From Palsa-513 sp036510225 (GTDB taxonomy: Bacteria > Actinomycetota > Thermoleophilia > Solirubrobacterales > Solirubrobacteraceae): a stretch of DNA of 64,000 nucleotides. Positions within the stretch are counted from its first letter, which is position 1. Every line of letters begins with the position of its first letter. Below, piece by piece: positions 40,777 through 48,720 of this stretch. The DNA lies in assembly GCA_036510225.1 (NCBI GenBank), contig DATCEH010000032.1, positions 16,525 through 80,524 of the forward strand, read 5' to 3'. A program made the position numbers and the translations under genes. The notes beneath the pieces were generated by a model that made no database searches, had not been told where the DNA came from, and saw only the letters and a list, made by a program, of their open reading frames with translations.

Positions 40777-41384
40777 TGGCGACGAAGGCGCGTACGCAGG
40801 CGGCCGCGGACAAGCGCCGGCTGATCCTTGACGCGGCTGTCCGGACGTTCGCGCGGCAGGGCTTCCACGCGTGCCGGGTGTCGGACATCGCCGACGAGGC
40901 GGGGGTCGCCTACGGGTTGGTCTACCACTATTTCGCGTCGAAGGACGAGGTCCTCGACACGCTGTTCCTCGAGCGGTGGACGGTGATGCTCGAGCTGATC
41001 CGAGACGTCGACGGCCGGGGGATCCCCGCGCGGGAGAAGCTGCTGGCGATCGCGTCGTTCATCATCGAGTCCTACCGGCGGGATCCGGATCTGATGAAGG
41101 TGATCATCGTCGAGGTGACCCGGGCGGTCAACACGTTCGGTGCCCGGCACATCGCCGAGATCCGGGAGGCCTACGCCCTGATCGCCGAGATCGTCGCCAA
41201 GGCGCAGGCTGACGGTACGTTCGGCTCGGAGGTTGCCCCGCTGTTCGCGGCGCTGGCCTTCTACGGAGCCCTCGAGCAGGTCCTGACCGGCTGGATCTTC
41301 GGCGTCCTCGACGGGGGCGAGCCGGAGTTCGAGCTGGCGAAGCAACAGATCGTCGAGACGATCTGCGCGGGTCTGGAGGCCTGA
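40776..41384 (+). CDS. TetR/AcrR-family regulator
   Basis: A 202-residue TetR protein with the N-terminal HTH (RLILDAAVRTFARQGFHACR, then VSDIADEAGVAYGLVYHYF, residues about 14-52) and an all-helical ligand domain. The C-terminal region (FGALEQVLTGWIFG-like YGALEQVLTGWIFGV) resembles FadR-type regulators that bind acyl-CoA. Translationally coupled to the nitrilase by TGATG. The palindrome at 39922 is its probable binding site. Confidence 0.85.
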   Translation: MATKARTQAAADKRRLILDAAVRTFARQGFHACRVSDIADEAGVAYGLVYHYFASKDEVLDTLFLERWTVMLELIRDVDGRGIPAREKLLAIASFIIESYRRDPDLMKVIIVEVTRAVNTFGARHIAEIREAYALIAEIVAKAQADGTFGSEVAPLFAALAFYGALEQVLTGWIFGVLDGGEPEFELAKQQIVETICAGLEA

Positions 41385-41468
41385 GGCCCGAGCATCTTCG
41401 GGGGACGCGGAGCTCGACCTGAGGTGTTCCGCGCGCTGGGTCTCCGGATCTGATTGACTGCGCCCACG

Positions 41469-41603
41469 GTGCAGGGAGATCTTCAAAAGCGACTGCTCTG
41501 GTCGGGACTGATGGCAGGGCTCGGCGCGGTCGCGTCGATCGTGACGGCAAAGGCCGGTGCGATGATCTGGAGGCGCCTCTTCGACGAGGAGCCACCCGAG
41601 TGA
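41469..41603 (+). CDS. 44-residue membrane-associated DUF4235-like peptide
   Basis: GTG-started ORF of 44 residues: a short basic N-terminus (VQGDLQKRLLW), a hydrophobic Gly/Ala segment (GLMAGLGAVASIVTAKAGA) and the ending IWRRLFDEEPPE. The ending resembles the WRLVDDEAPP of the DUF4235 protein at 60.1 kb, so it may be a truncated relative. It opens a cluster of four small envelope genes in one direction. A purine-rich stretch upstream could serve as ribosome binding site. Confidence 0.55.
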   Translation: MQGDLQKRLLWSGLMAGLGAVASIVTAKAGAMIWRRLFDEEPPE

Positions 41604-41610
41604 CCCGGGG

Positions 41611-41799
41611 ATGAACCCACCCGACCAGAAGGCCGTCGAGGATGCTGCTCGACTCGCGCAGGAGCGGGGGGCGGCGGCTGCCGGAATGGTCCGCGAGCAG
41701 GTCGAGTCGCTGGTTGGCGACCGGCCGGAGCTTGCCGTCGCCGGCGCGTTCGCCGGCGGGCTGATTCTCGCGAAGCTGCTCAGGCGCCTTGGCACCTGA
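41611..41799 (+). CDS. small alanine-rich envelope-cluster protein
   Basis: A 62-residue protein: charged helix (DQKAVEDAARLAQERG...REQVESLVGDRPE) followed by a short hydrophobic segment AVAGAFAGGLILAKLL and RRLGT. This is like the C-terminal half of small DUF-type membrane-tethered helices found with holin-like proteins. The ATG is seven bases after the previous stop, and the next gene starts inside its 3' end. Confidence 0.55.
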   Translation: MNPPDQKAVEDAARLAQERGAAAAGMVREQVESLVGDRPELAVAGAFAGGLILAKLLRRLGT

Positions 41800-42199
41800 G
41801 GATCCACAGCTGGCCCAGAGCTTCGCCCGGACGATCACCGAGGTCTCCGAACGGGCGTCGCTGCTCGTGCGAGAGGAGATCGAGCTGGCGAAGGCGGAGA
41901 TCGTCGAGAAGGCGACGAAGATCGCGAAGGGCGCGGTCGTCGGCCTCGTCGCCGGCGTGTTCGCACTGGTCGCGGTCTTCTTCGTCCTCGAAGGCTTGGC
42001 CTGGCTGATCTCGATCGAGCTGTTCCCGAGCGGCGACTACTTCTGGGGCTTCTTCGTCGTTGCGTTCCTCCTCCTCGTCCTCGGTGTCGCCGGCGGTTAC
42101 TTCGCCTTCAAGGCGATCAGCGGGGGGCCACCGACCCCGAAGATGGCGATCGGCGAGGCGCGGAAGATCCGCGACGCCGTCAAGGCCAAGAAGCCCTGA
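41789..42199 (+). CDS. holin-superfamily-III-like membrane protein (DUF1469 type)
   Basis: A 136-residue protein with an amphipathic N-terminal helix (FARTITEVSERASLLVREEI, ELAKAEIVEKATKIAKG) and two transmembrane segments (VVGLVAGVFALVAVFFVLEGLAW and FWGFFVVAFLLLVLGVAGGY). This is the layout of actinobacterial phage-holin-like envelope proteins; a lytic role is not implied. TTG start overlaps the previous gene by 11 bases. It is followed by DUF3618 with a TGATG overlap, a common pairing. Confidence 0.75.
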   Translation: MAPEDPQLAQSFARTITEVSERASLLVREEIELAKAEIVEKATKIAKGAVVGLVAGVFALVAVFFVLEGLAWLISIELFPSGDYFWGFFVVAFLLLVLGVAGGYFAFKAISGGPPTPKMAIGEARKIRDAVKAKKP

Positions 42200-42444
42200 T
42201 GGCCAGCCGGACCCCCGAGGAGATCCGGGCGTCGATCCAGAAGAACCGTGAGGCCCTGGCGTTGTCGGTCGTCGAGCTGCGGGGCGAGGTCGCGGAGATC
42301 ACCGACTGGCGCAAGCAGCTGCGCGCCAATCAGAAGCCTCTGATGATCGGGGCGGCCGTCACGTCCTTCGTGATCAGCGGTGGGCTCGCCGGCTTGACCG
42401 GCGTGCTGACGTTCCGCCGGGCTCGCCGCCGCCGGCGCGCGTGA
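42199..42444 (+). CDS. DUF3618 family protein
   Basis: An 81-residue protein: TPEEIRASIQKNREALALSV, then ELRGEVAEITDWRKQL, one transmembrane segment (PLMIGAAVTSFVISGGLAGLTG) and a basic tail FRRARRRRRA. This is the DUF3618 pattern. It is the last gene of the small envelope cluster (41469-42444) and is coupled to the holin-like gene. The role is unknown in the family; an envelope-shaping or stress role is only inferred. Confidence 0.75.
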   Translation: MASRTPEEIRASIQKNREALALSVVELRGEVAEITDWRKQLRANQKPLMIGAAVTSFVISGGLAGLTGVLTFRRARRRRRA

Positions 42445-42647
42445 TCTGACGGGCGAGGTCGCCCGCGGCTGGACGCGCGAAGTCGCGAGGTCGCCGTCAA
42501 TGCAGCGGAACACCTCGTTCGGCGTCGCTCATCGGCCCGCGGATCGCGTCTGTGGCGGAGTGCCTCGGCGCCGGAGAGCACCGCCTCCGGTTTGCGTCCA
42601 GTCGTGGTGACGGGCGACCCGACCGGCTCGATCCGACCGCGGGAGCG

Positions 42648-43532
42648 TCAGTCCGGGGCTGAAGGCCCGGGCCCGACGAAACGGGTCGGGAGGCCGCCGA
42701 CGCCGATCATCCCTGGTCCGGTGTACGTCCCGATCACCGGGCCGATCTCCGAGACGAACCACGGCTCCGAGCCGAAGATCTCCCGGCCGCGCTCGACGAG
42801 CCGCTCGGCCTGGTCGGGTGCCTGGATGTGCTGGAGGACCCAGCAGTCGGCGCCGTCGTCATGACGTTCGCGCATATAGTCGACCATCCGCTCGAACGCT
42901 CGTCCCCGCGTCCGAACGCGCTCGACCGGCGTGATCTCCCGGGCGACCGAGAGGATCGGCTTGATCTTCAGGGCCGTGCCGACCCACGCCTGCGCGCTGC
43001 CGATCCGCCCGCCCCGGCGGAGGTACTCGAGCGTGTCGATGCAGAACCAGATCTTCAGATGCCGGCGGGCCTCGGCCAGGCGGGCCTGGACGGCGTCGAT
43101 GTCCTCGCCCTCGGCGGCTCCGGCCGCGCCGACGAGGGCGAGGCACGCGAGACCGCCGCAGGCGCTCTCGGTGTCGATCACCGCGATCCGCCCGTCGCCG
43201 TCCCGCTCGTCGATGATCGCCTTGGCCTGGACCGCGGCCCCGTAGGTCCCGGACAGGCCGCTGGAGATGTGGATCGAGACGATGTCCCGACCGGCCGCGA
43301 CGAGTGGCTCGTAGGCGGCGACGAAGTCACCGACCGACGGCTGCGACGTGGTCGGCGGATCGGCCGAGGCCTTCAGGCGGGCGTAGAAGTCGTCGTAGTC
43401 GGCCATGTCGCTCTCCCGCTGGAGATCGTCGCCCCAGCGGACGTAGAGGCTGACCTGATGGATCCCGTGCTGCTCGCGGACCGCCCGCGGGAGGTACTGG
43501 GTCGTGTCCGTGACGATCGTTACCGGGCGCAT
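42648..43532 (-). CDS. DegV family fatty-acid-binding protein
   Basis: A 294-residue DegV protein. Marks are IVTDTTQYLP at the start, TTSQPSVGDFVAAYEPL, HISSGLSGTYGAA (lipid head-group loop) and a GPVIGTYTGPGMIGVG C-terminal loop. DegV proteins (FakB) carry fatty acids to a DAK-type kinase (FakA), which is not in the window. The gene is monocistronic; the 203-base gap downstream to DUF3618 holds nothing recognised. Confidence 0.9.
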   Translation of the reverse strand: MRPVTIVTDTTQYLPRAVREQHGIHQVSLYVRWGDDLQRESDMADYDDFYARLKASADPPTTSQPSVGDFVAAYEPLVAAGRDIVSIHISSGLSGTYGAAVQAKAIIDERDGDGRIAVIDTESACGGLACLALVGAAGAAEGEDIDAVQARLAEARRHLKIWFCIDTLEYLRRGGRIGSAQAWVGTALKIKPILSVAREITPVERVRTRGRAFERMVDYMRERHDDGADCWVLQHIQAPDQAERLVERGREIFGSEPWFVSEIGPVIGTYTGPGMIGVGGLPTRFVGPGPSAPD

Positions 43533-43615
43533 CAGCCGGCAACCCTACCGACCGGGATCCGGCCTCGCCCGGCCCGCGGCACGTCGGGCCGCGGCCTTTG
43601 CGCTACGTTCACCCG

Positions 43616-43933
43616 GTGGAGCGGCGATCGCGGATCATCGGGTACGGGACGTCTCTCGTGCTCGTCGTGATCGGCACGGTCGTCGCCGTGCTGCGGCCGG
43701 ACGTCTTCGGAATGGCATCGGCCGTCGCACTCGTGTCGATCGGCCTCGTCGGCGCGACGAGCCTCGTCTTCTACGAGGTCGGCCTCAGCGAGGACCGTGA
43801 GCGGGCCCGCGAGTCGGCCGCCCGCCGGCGCGCGTCCGAGGCGGCGACGGCGGATGCCCTTCGCCGGGAGCCGGCGAAACCCCAGCCAGCCCGACGACTC
43901 GTTCGCCCCGGGCGTACCCGCGGCCCCCGCTGA
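43616..43933 (+). CDS. small membrane protein of unknown function
   Basis: About 105 residues with two hydrophobic segments (IIGYGTSLVLVVIGTVVAVL and ASAVALVSIGLVGATSLVFY), then a charged, proline-containing tail (EDRERARESAARRRASEA). GTG 43616 is preferred to TTG 43598, since a TACGTT -10-like box lies just before it and suggests a leaderless message. The family is not recognised. Downstream lies a minisatellite. Confidence 0.5.
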   Translation: MERRSRIIGYGTSLVLVVIGTVVAVLRPDVFGMASAVALVSIGLVGATSLVFYEVGLSEDRERARESAARRRASEAATADALRREPAKPQPARRLVRPGRTRGPR

Positions 43934-43963
43934 TCCGCCGGGTCGAGTCGGGTCGGCCAAGCG

Positions 43964-44200
43964 GCCAGGCTGGTCCGCGCCGGTCGGCTCGGACTCGACA
44001 GGCGGCCACGCTGATCTGACCAACCGGCCGGGCTGATCCGCGCCGGTCGGCTCGGACTCGACAAGGCGCCACGCTGATCTGACCAACCGCCCACGCTGAT
44101 CCGCGTCGGTCGGCTCGGACTCGACAGGCGGCCACGCTGATCTGACCAACCGGCCGAACCGATCCGCGCCGGGTCGGCTCGGGCTGATGAGCGGCCGCGG
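43964..44200 (+). repeat. 63-bp tandem repeat (minisatellite), 3.7 copies
   Basis: Units at 43964-44026, 44027-44089 and 44090-44152, then a partial, diverged unit to about 44200. Each holds TCGGCTCGGACTCGACA and CACGCTGATCTGACCAACCG. It lies between convergent genes. The minus strand is open through it (a 21-residue ESEPTGADQPGRL repeat) but has no gene-like start. Not CRISPR: there are no distinct spacers. Confidence 0.85.
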
Positions 44201-44298
44201 TCTCCCGGGACGGCCCGGCAGGCCACGCCGCCCAGCCGCGGGGTCGGGCCGATCCGTCCAAGCCCGGGCAGAAACGCTCGGGGCTCGGGCGGGACTGT

Positions 44299-44691
44299 CT
44301 AGGCCAGGTTGTTACCGATCTGCATCGGCGCCTGCGGGAGTGCCACGGGCGGGACGTCGGCCTGTCCTTCGGCGCCGAGGAGCTCGGCCAGTTCGCCTGA
44401 GTCGAACATCTCGGTGATGATGTCGCAGCCGCCGACCAGCTCGCCGCGGACGAACAACTGCGGCGTCGTCGGCCAGTTGGAGATCGCCGAGAGCTCCTGG
44501 CGAATCCGCGGGTCGGGCAGGATGTCGACGGCGGCGAACTTCGTGTCGAGCGCCTTGAGGGCGGCGACCGACCGCGCCGAGAAACCACATGACGGCGCGT
44601 CGGGCGTGCCCTTCATGAAGAGGATGACTTCGTTCTCGGCGATCGCCGCGGCGATCGCTTCACGGACGGGGTTGGCGGTCTGCTCGCTCAT
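44299..44691 (-). CDS. grxD: monothiol glutaredoxin GrxD
   Basis: A 130-residue CGFS-type glutaredoxin: FMKGTPDAPSCGFSARSV (CGFS near 35-38), NWPTTPQLFVRGELVGGCDI and a C-terminal extension ending MQIGNNLA. CGFS glutaredoxins hold a bridging [2Fe-2S] cluster and pass it on, often with BolA. bolA lies seven bases upstream on the same strand, which supports that role. The ~25-residue tail after GELAELLG is longer than usual. Confidence 0.93.
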   Translation of the reverse strand: MSEQTANPVREAIAAAIAENEVILFMKGTPDAPSCGFSARSVAALKALDTKFAAVDILPDPRIRQELSAISNWPTTPQLFVRGELVGGCDIITEMFDSGELAELLGAEGQADVPPVALPQAPMQIGNNLA

Positions 44692-44698
44692 GGCTTCC

Positions 44699-44926
44699 TC
44701 ACTCGCTTTGCGTCTTCAATGAAAGGGCATGGATCGGGCCGCCGATCTCCTCACCGAAGACCGCGTAGACCAGGCGGTGCTGCTCGATGCGAGACAGGCC
44801 GGCGAAGGCCTCGGCGCGGACAACCGCCCGGAAGTGGTCGCCGCCTCCCGTGTAGTCCTCGACGTCAACCCGGGCGCCGGGGATGGCGGCCTCGATGCGT
44901 CGTTGGATCTCGGTCGAGCTGGGCAT
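44699..44926 (-). CDS. bolA: BolA family protein
   Basis: A 75-residue BolA: IQRRIEAAIPGARVDVEDYT, then GDHFRAVVRAEAFAGLSRIEQ and HRLVYAVF, with the conserved His in HRLVY that ligates Fe-S clusters with monothiol glutaredoxin. ATG at 44924-44926 has GAGG just upstream; a TTG four codons earlier is possible. Coupled to grxD and divergent from the A-type carrier gene (44 bases between starts). Confidence 0.92.
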   Translation of the reverse strand: MPSSTEIQRRIEAAIPGARVDVEDYTGGGDHFRAVVRAEAFAGLSRIEQHRLVYAVFGEEIGGPIHALSLKTQSE

Positions 44927-44970
44927 GGTCCTCGCCAAGCTTAGTGCACGCAGTCGCTACACTTGAGTCC

Positions 44971-45324
44971 ATGGTGACCATCACGGATAAGGGCGCAGAC
45001 AAGGTTCGCGAGTTCCTCGCCTCACAGAGCACCGACGTCAAGGCCGCCGGCCTCCGCGTCGGCGTTCGCGGTGGCGGTTGCTCCGGCTTCCAGTACCAAC
45101 TGGCCTTCGACGAGAAGCGCGAGCACGACGAGGTCTTCGAGATCAAGGGGCTCAGCCTGCTCGTCGACAGCGAGGCCCTCTCGTACGTTGACGGGTCGGA
45201 GATCGACTACGTCGACGCGCTGATCGGCGCGGGATTCAAGGTCAACAACCCGAACGTCGTCGCCGCCTGCGGCTGTGGATCCTCGTTCCGGGTAGCCGGA
45301 ACCGAGTCCTGCTCGCCCGTCTGA
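44971..45324 (+). CDS. A-type Fe-S carrier (ErpA/IscA/SufA family)
   Basis: A 117-residue carrier with the three cluster cysteines: GGGCSGFQY near residue 35, and CGCGSSF near 100-106. The start ITDKGADKVREFL is typical. It delivers Fe-S clusters to apoproteins. A TACACT -10-like box 10-15 bases upstream of the ATG suggests a near-leaderless message. Divergent from bolA-grxD; together these make an Fe-S trafficking group. Which of the A-type names applies cannot be said. Confidence 0.9.
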   Translation: MVTITDKGADKVREFLASQSTDVKAAGLRVGVRGGGCSGFQYQLAFDEKREHDEVFEIKGLSLLVDSEALSYVDGSEIDYVDALIGAGFKVNNPNVVAACGCGSSFRVAGTESCSPV

Positions 45325-45515
45325 CCCACCCGCTCGTCGCCAGATCCTGACCCTCGCGGGTCGACTCGAGTACTGGCCGTGAGGCCGGGCTCGGCCGGGT
45401 CCCCGCCCGAATGGCCGGCGGCCGAAGAGGCGACCGCGTCCAGTCGTATGTCTCGTGAACAAGCCGGCTTGCGGCTGCCGCACGCTCGTGGCTGAACCTG
45501 GTCGCGGATTGACCC

Positions 45516-45556
45516 GACAACCGGCTGTTGACAGGACAACCACTGGTTGTCATCCT
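45516..45556 (+). promoter_or_regulatory. promoter and operator of the small HTH gene
   Basis: Consensus -35 TTGACA (45528-45533) with CATCCT 17 bases on. The spacer contains GACAACCACTGGTTGTC (45535-45551), a palindrome with perfect 8-bp arms; an imperfect copy starting GACAACC lies 19 bases upstream at 45516. Position between -35 and -10 suggests repression, probably by the downstream HTH protein itself. Confidence 0.6.
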
Positions 45557-45562
45557 GAGGAG

Positions 45563-45775
45563 ATGACCGACCGGGAGCCAGCCCACCAGGAAGCGTTCCG
45601 CCGCATCAAGGAGGCCCGGGCCGAAGCACTCAACCACACGAGGCTCGCCCGCCAATTCTCGGCCGAGCGCCGCGAGCTGATGAGCAGCCTGATCCAGAAC
45701 GGCGTCTCCCAGGCCGAGATCGCGCGCGAGTTGGGCGTCACGCGACAAGCGATCCAAAAGATGCTCGCCTGCTGA
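45563..45775 (+). CDS. small helix-turn-helix protein
   Basis: A 70-residue protein: an alpha-helical N-terminus (EAFRRIKEARAEALNHTRLARQF) and a C-terminal HTH (NGVSQAEIARELGVTRQAIQKML). GAGGAG sits just upstream of the ATG. The palindromic operator in its own promoter fits an autoregulated DNA-binding protein. No toxin or other partner gene is adjacent, so an antitoxin role is not supported. Family not recognised beyond the HTH. Confidence 0.7.
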   Translation: MTDREPAHQEAFRRIKEARAEALNHTRLARQFSAERRELMSSLIQNGVSQAEIARELGVTRQAIQKMLAC

Positions 45776-45796
45776 GTTGACCGGGCGGATCCCCGT

Positions 45797-46873
45797 TCAG
45801 TCCTCGGCCGCCTCTTCCGCCTGCGCCTGCGCCTTGGTCGATGCGTCGAAGTCGACGTCCACCGTCTGGAAGCCCTTGTGGCGCTCCGTCTCCGCGTAGT
45901 AGGTGTAGCTGCGCTCGTCGGCCTGGGTCAGACGGACGTTGTCGGTGAACGGCGTCAGCAGCGACCGCGGCCATAGGTGCCGCTGGGAGACGACGTTGAT
46001 CTCGGCGGCCATCACCGTCGTGACCGCCAGCAGGTAGATCCACGCGATCAGGCCGAGCACCGCTCCGAAGACCCCGTAGGCCTCCTGCGTGCCCTTGAGC
46101 CGGCTCACGTAATAGGTGCCGATCAGCTGGATCACCTCCCACCCGAGGCCGGCGATCACCGCGCCCAGCCGCAGGTGCCGGGTCGGGATCTCCGCGGACG
46201 TGAGCACCCGGAAGGCGAACATGAAGAGACCGACGTTGGCCACGGCGACGACGACGATGCCGGCGACCTTCACGCCCGTCCCCACGGTCGCGCCGTAGCT
46301 GCCGGCGCCGGTCGTCAGGCCGGACGCGACGGTCGTGACCAGCACGCCGACGCCGAGCGCGCCGAGCAGGATCAGGCTGCGCCGGCGCGACTTGAGCGGG
46401 TTTGGTCGCTCGTTGCGGGGGACCGCCCAGACCTTGTTGAACGCGTTCTGGGTCGCCTGAGCCGCGCCGATGCTCCCGTAGAGGGTGCCGAGGATGCCGA
46501 TCGCCAGGCCCGTGGTGCTCCGGTCCGGAGCATGGATCGAGGTGCGCAGGCTGGCTCCGACGACCGGGAACTGGGCGACCGCCGAGTTGACGACGCTGTC
46601 GCGCAGGTGGGCGTCCCCGGCCAGGACGAAGCCGAGCACGGCCAGGAGGAGCAGCAGGAGTGGGAAGACCGAGAGGAACCCGTAGTAGGTGATCAGCGCC
46701 GCCAGGTAGCCGCCTTGGTCGTCGGCGTACTTGTAGATGACCGCGATCGGGAAGCCCAGCCACCGGTGGGCGCGCTGGTAACGGTCGACCGCATCGACCG
46801 CCCGGTGGGGGCTCTTGGAGCCCGGCGGCGCCGTGCCCGCCGGCTCACGCCCCTCCCCCTCTGGGGCCCCCAC
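45797..46873 (-). CDS. YihY/BrkB family inner-membrane protein
   Basis: A 358-residue polytopic membrane protein. The family opening is IYKYADDQGGYLAALITYYGFLSVFPLLLLLL, followed by about six membrane segments and the C-terminal GLIAWIYLLAVTTVMAAEINVV. The N- and C-termini are charged and cytoplasmic. The family was once called RNase BN, but that was an error; its function (possibly lipid or solute transport) is unsettled. The tail has an Asp/Glu/Ala-rich end. Confidence 0.85.
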   Translation of the reverse strand: MGAPEGEGREPAGTAPPGSKSPHRAVDAVDRYQRAHRWLGFPIAVIYKYADDQGGYLAALITYYGFLSVFPLLLLLLAVLGFVLAGDAHLRDSVVNSAVAQFPVVGASLRTSIHAPDRSTTGLAIGILGTLYGSIGAAQATQNAFNKVWAVPRNERPNPLKSRRRSLILLGALGVGVLVTTVASGLTTGAGSYGATVGTGVKVAGIVVVAVANVGLFMFAFRVLTSAEIPTRHLRLGAVIAGLGWEVIQLIGTYYVSRLKGTQEAYGVFGAVLGLIAWIYLLAVTTVMAAEINVVSQRHLWPRSLLTPFTDNVRLTQADERSYTYYAETERHKGFQTVDVDFDASTKAQAQAEEAAED

Positions 46874-47012
46874 CCCGGCTAGCCGGTCGGAGGTGTGGCC
46901 TGCGTCATGCGCGCCAGACTACCCGGCCTCCCCGCTCGGTACTCACGGCCTCGGCTACCGGCGACCCAGTGCCTGAGGCCGCCTCGCCCAGCGCCCGCCC
47001 GGCCGGACCCGC

Positions 47013-47684
47013 TCATGCCGGTGTCGCGTCGAGCGAGCGCCACAGGTATCGGCACGCGGCGCTCCGGTGCGGACGCCACGCCTCGGCGAGCTCGGTCAGC
47101 TCCGCCGGCTTGGGAAGGCCCGGAAGCCCGTAGGCCAGCTCGACTGCCCGGCGAATGCCGAGGTCACCCGTCGCCAGGATGTCCGGGCGCTCGAGCTGGA
47201 ACATCAGGAACATGTGCGCGCTCCACTCGCCGAGCCCCTTGACCCCCGTCAGCTCGGCGATCACGTCGTCGTCCGGGAGCTCGTTGAGCCGGTCGAGCTC
47301 GAGCTCGCCCGTCACCACGTGCTCGGCCAGCGACCGCAGGTACGACACCTTCGCCCGCGACAGGCCGGCCGCCGCCCGCAGCTCCTCGGCGTCGGACGCG
47401 AGCACCTCCTCAGGTGTCGGCGCCCGCCCGTCGAAGCGGTCGAGCAGCTTGCGCCAGACCGCCTGGGCCGCCCGGACCGACAGCTGCTGGCCGGCGATCG
47501 TCCGCACGAGCGCCGCGTAGTGCTCGCCCCCGTCCGGTCTGTCGGGCCGCCTCGCCGGTAGCTCGGGATCGCCCAGCGCGGTGATCAGTCGCCCGAGAAC
47601 CGGATCGGCCGCGCTGAGGGCTGTGGCGGCGTCGACCACGAACCGGTCCGAAAAATCCCGACTAGGTCTGCCCGGCGACTGCAC
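47013..47684 (-). CDS. DNA-3-methyladenine glycosylase II (AlkA type)
   Basis: A 223-residue HhH-GPD glycosylase removing alkylated purines. The helix-hairpin-helix is LTGVKGLGEWSAHMFLMF and the catalytic Asp follows in ATGDLGIRRAVELAYG. AGQQLSVRAAQAVWRK is also typical. No Fe-S cluster loop is present. The start overlaps the 3' end of the ferredoxin reductase gene by 23 bases, so it is in that operon, an unusual neighbourhood for a repair enzyme. Confidence 0.9.
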   Translation of the reverse strand: MQSPGRPSRDFSDRFVVDAATALSAADPVLGRLITALGDPELPARRPDRPDGGEHYAALVRTIAGQQLSVRAAQAVWRKLLDRFDGRAPTPEEVLASDAEELRAAAGLSRAKVSYLRSLAEHVVTGELELDRLNELPDDDVIAELTGVKGLGEWSAHMFLMFQLERPDILATGDLGIRRAVELAYGLPGLPKPAELTELAEAWRPHRSAACRYLWRSLDATPA

Positions 47685-48720
47685 CGGGTACGCCGGTGTT
47701 GGTCGAGTACTTCGGCTGGAGCTTGACCTCCGGGCGGATCTGGTGGACCGCCTGGGAGACCGCGATCGCCGATTCGGCGAAGCCCGTCGCGATCAGCTTG
47801 AGCTTGCCGTGGAAGGTCGTGATGTCCCCGCACGCCCAGACCGAGTTGAGGTTGGTCTTCATCAGCGGGTCGACCACGATCGCTCCCTTCTCGATCTCCA
47901 GGCCCCACTCGCGGAGTGGGCCGAGCGCCGTCTTGAAGCCGAGCTGGAGGAGGATCGCGTCGGCCTCGATCTCGACCTCGTGGTCCGGGTCGTCGGAGTG
48001 GAACAGCCTCACTCGCTCGATCAGCCCGTCCGCGTTTCCCGTGATGTCGCGGACCTGGAACGGGATGTGCAGATCGACCCGCCCGTCGCCGGCGGCGTCC
48101 ATGACGTCCTTGATCGTTGCCTCGTGCGCCCGAAAGCCCTCCCGGCGGTGGGCGAGCGCGACGCGGTCGGCCGTGTCGAGCAGGTTGACCACCCAGTCGC
48201 AGGCCGAATCCCCGCCGCCGATGATCAGCACCCGCTTGCCCGCGAACTCGGACTTCTCGCCAACCAGGTAGTGAGCCCCGCGGCCCTCCCACGGCGTCAT
48301 GTCGAAGCCCGGCAGCTTCTTCGGCTCGAAGGCCCCGTGCCCGCCGGCGATGATCACCGCCCGGGAGCGCATCTCACCGGCGCTCGTGTGGAGCACGACG
48401 ATCTGCCTGCCGTCGTCCTCCGGGTCCGGCTCCCACGAGATCCGCTCGGCCGTCGTCTCCAGGTGAACCGGCACGTCGAACTGCTCGACCGCCTGCGCGC
48501 GGAGCTCCTCGACCAGGTCCCGCGCGAGGATCCGGCGGTGGCCGGGGACGTCGAAGATCCACTTCTCCGGGTAGAGCGTCGTCAACTGGCCGCCGATCTC
48601 CGGCAGCGAGTCGATGATCCGCGCGCTGGCCTCCCGCATCCCCGCCCAGAAGGCCGTCGACAGGCCGACCGGGCCGGCGCCGATCACCGTGAAATCGCGG
48701 ATCTCGTCGTCGTCGATCAC
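47662..48720 (-). CDS. ferredoxin-NADP reductase, thioredoxin-reductase-like
   Basis: A 352-residue flavoprotein: FAD motif FTVIGAGPVGLSTAFWAGM at the N-terminus, EIGGQLTTLYPEKWIFDVPG, NADPH motif VLIIGGGDSACDW (about 181-193) and ACGDITTFHGKLKLIATGFAES at the C-terminus. The redox-active CxxC of thioredoxin reductase is absent, which identifies the type-2 ferredoxin-NADP reductase (YumC-like). GTG start overlaps the hemQ stop (GTGA). Its electron partner is not in the window. Confidence 0.9.
   Translation of the reverse strand: MIDDDEIRDFTVIGAGPVGLSTAFWAGMREASARIIDSLPEIGGQLTTLYPEKWIFDVPGHRRILARDLVEELRAQAVEQFDVPVHLETTAERISWEPDPEDDGRQIVVLHTSAGEMRSRAVIIAGGHGAFEPKKLPGFDMTPWEGRGAHYLVGEKSEFAGKRVLIIGGGDSACDWVVNLLDTADRVALAHRREGFRAHEATIKDVMDAAGDGRVDLHIPFQVRDITGNADGLIERVRLFHSDDPDHEVEIEADAILLQLGFKTALGPLREWGLEIEKGAIVVDPLMKTNLNSVWACGDITTFHGKLKLIATGFAESAIAVSQAVHQIRPEVKLQPKYSTNTGVPGAVAGQT

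Noticed and set aside
43964..44200. CRISPR array
   Set aside because: Units are contiguous 63-bp repeats with no unique spacers, and no cas genes are near.
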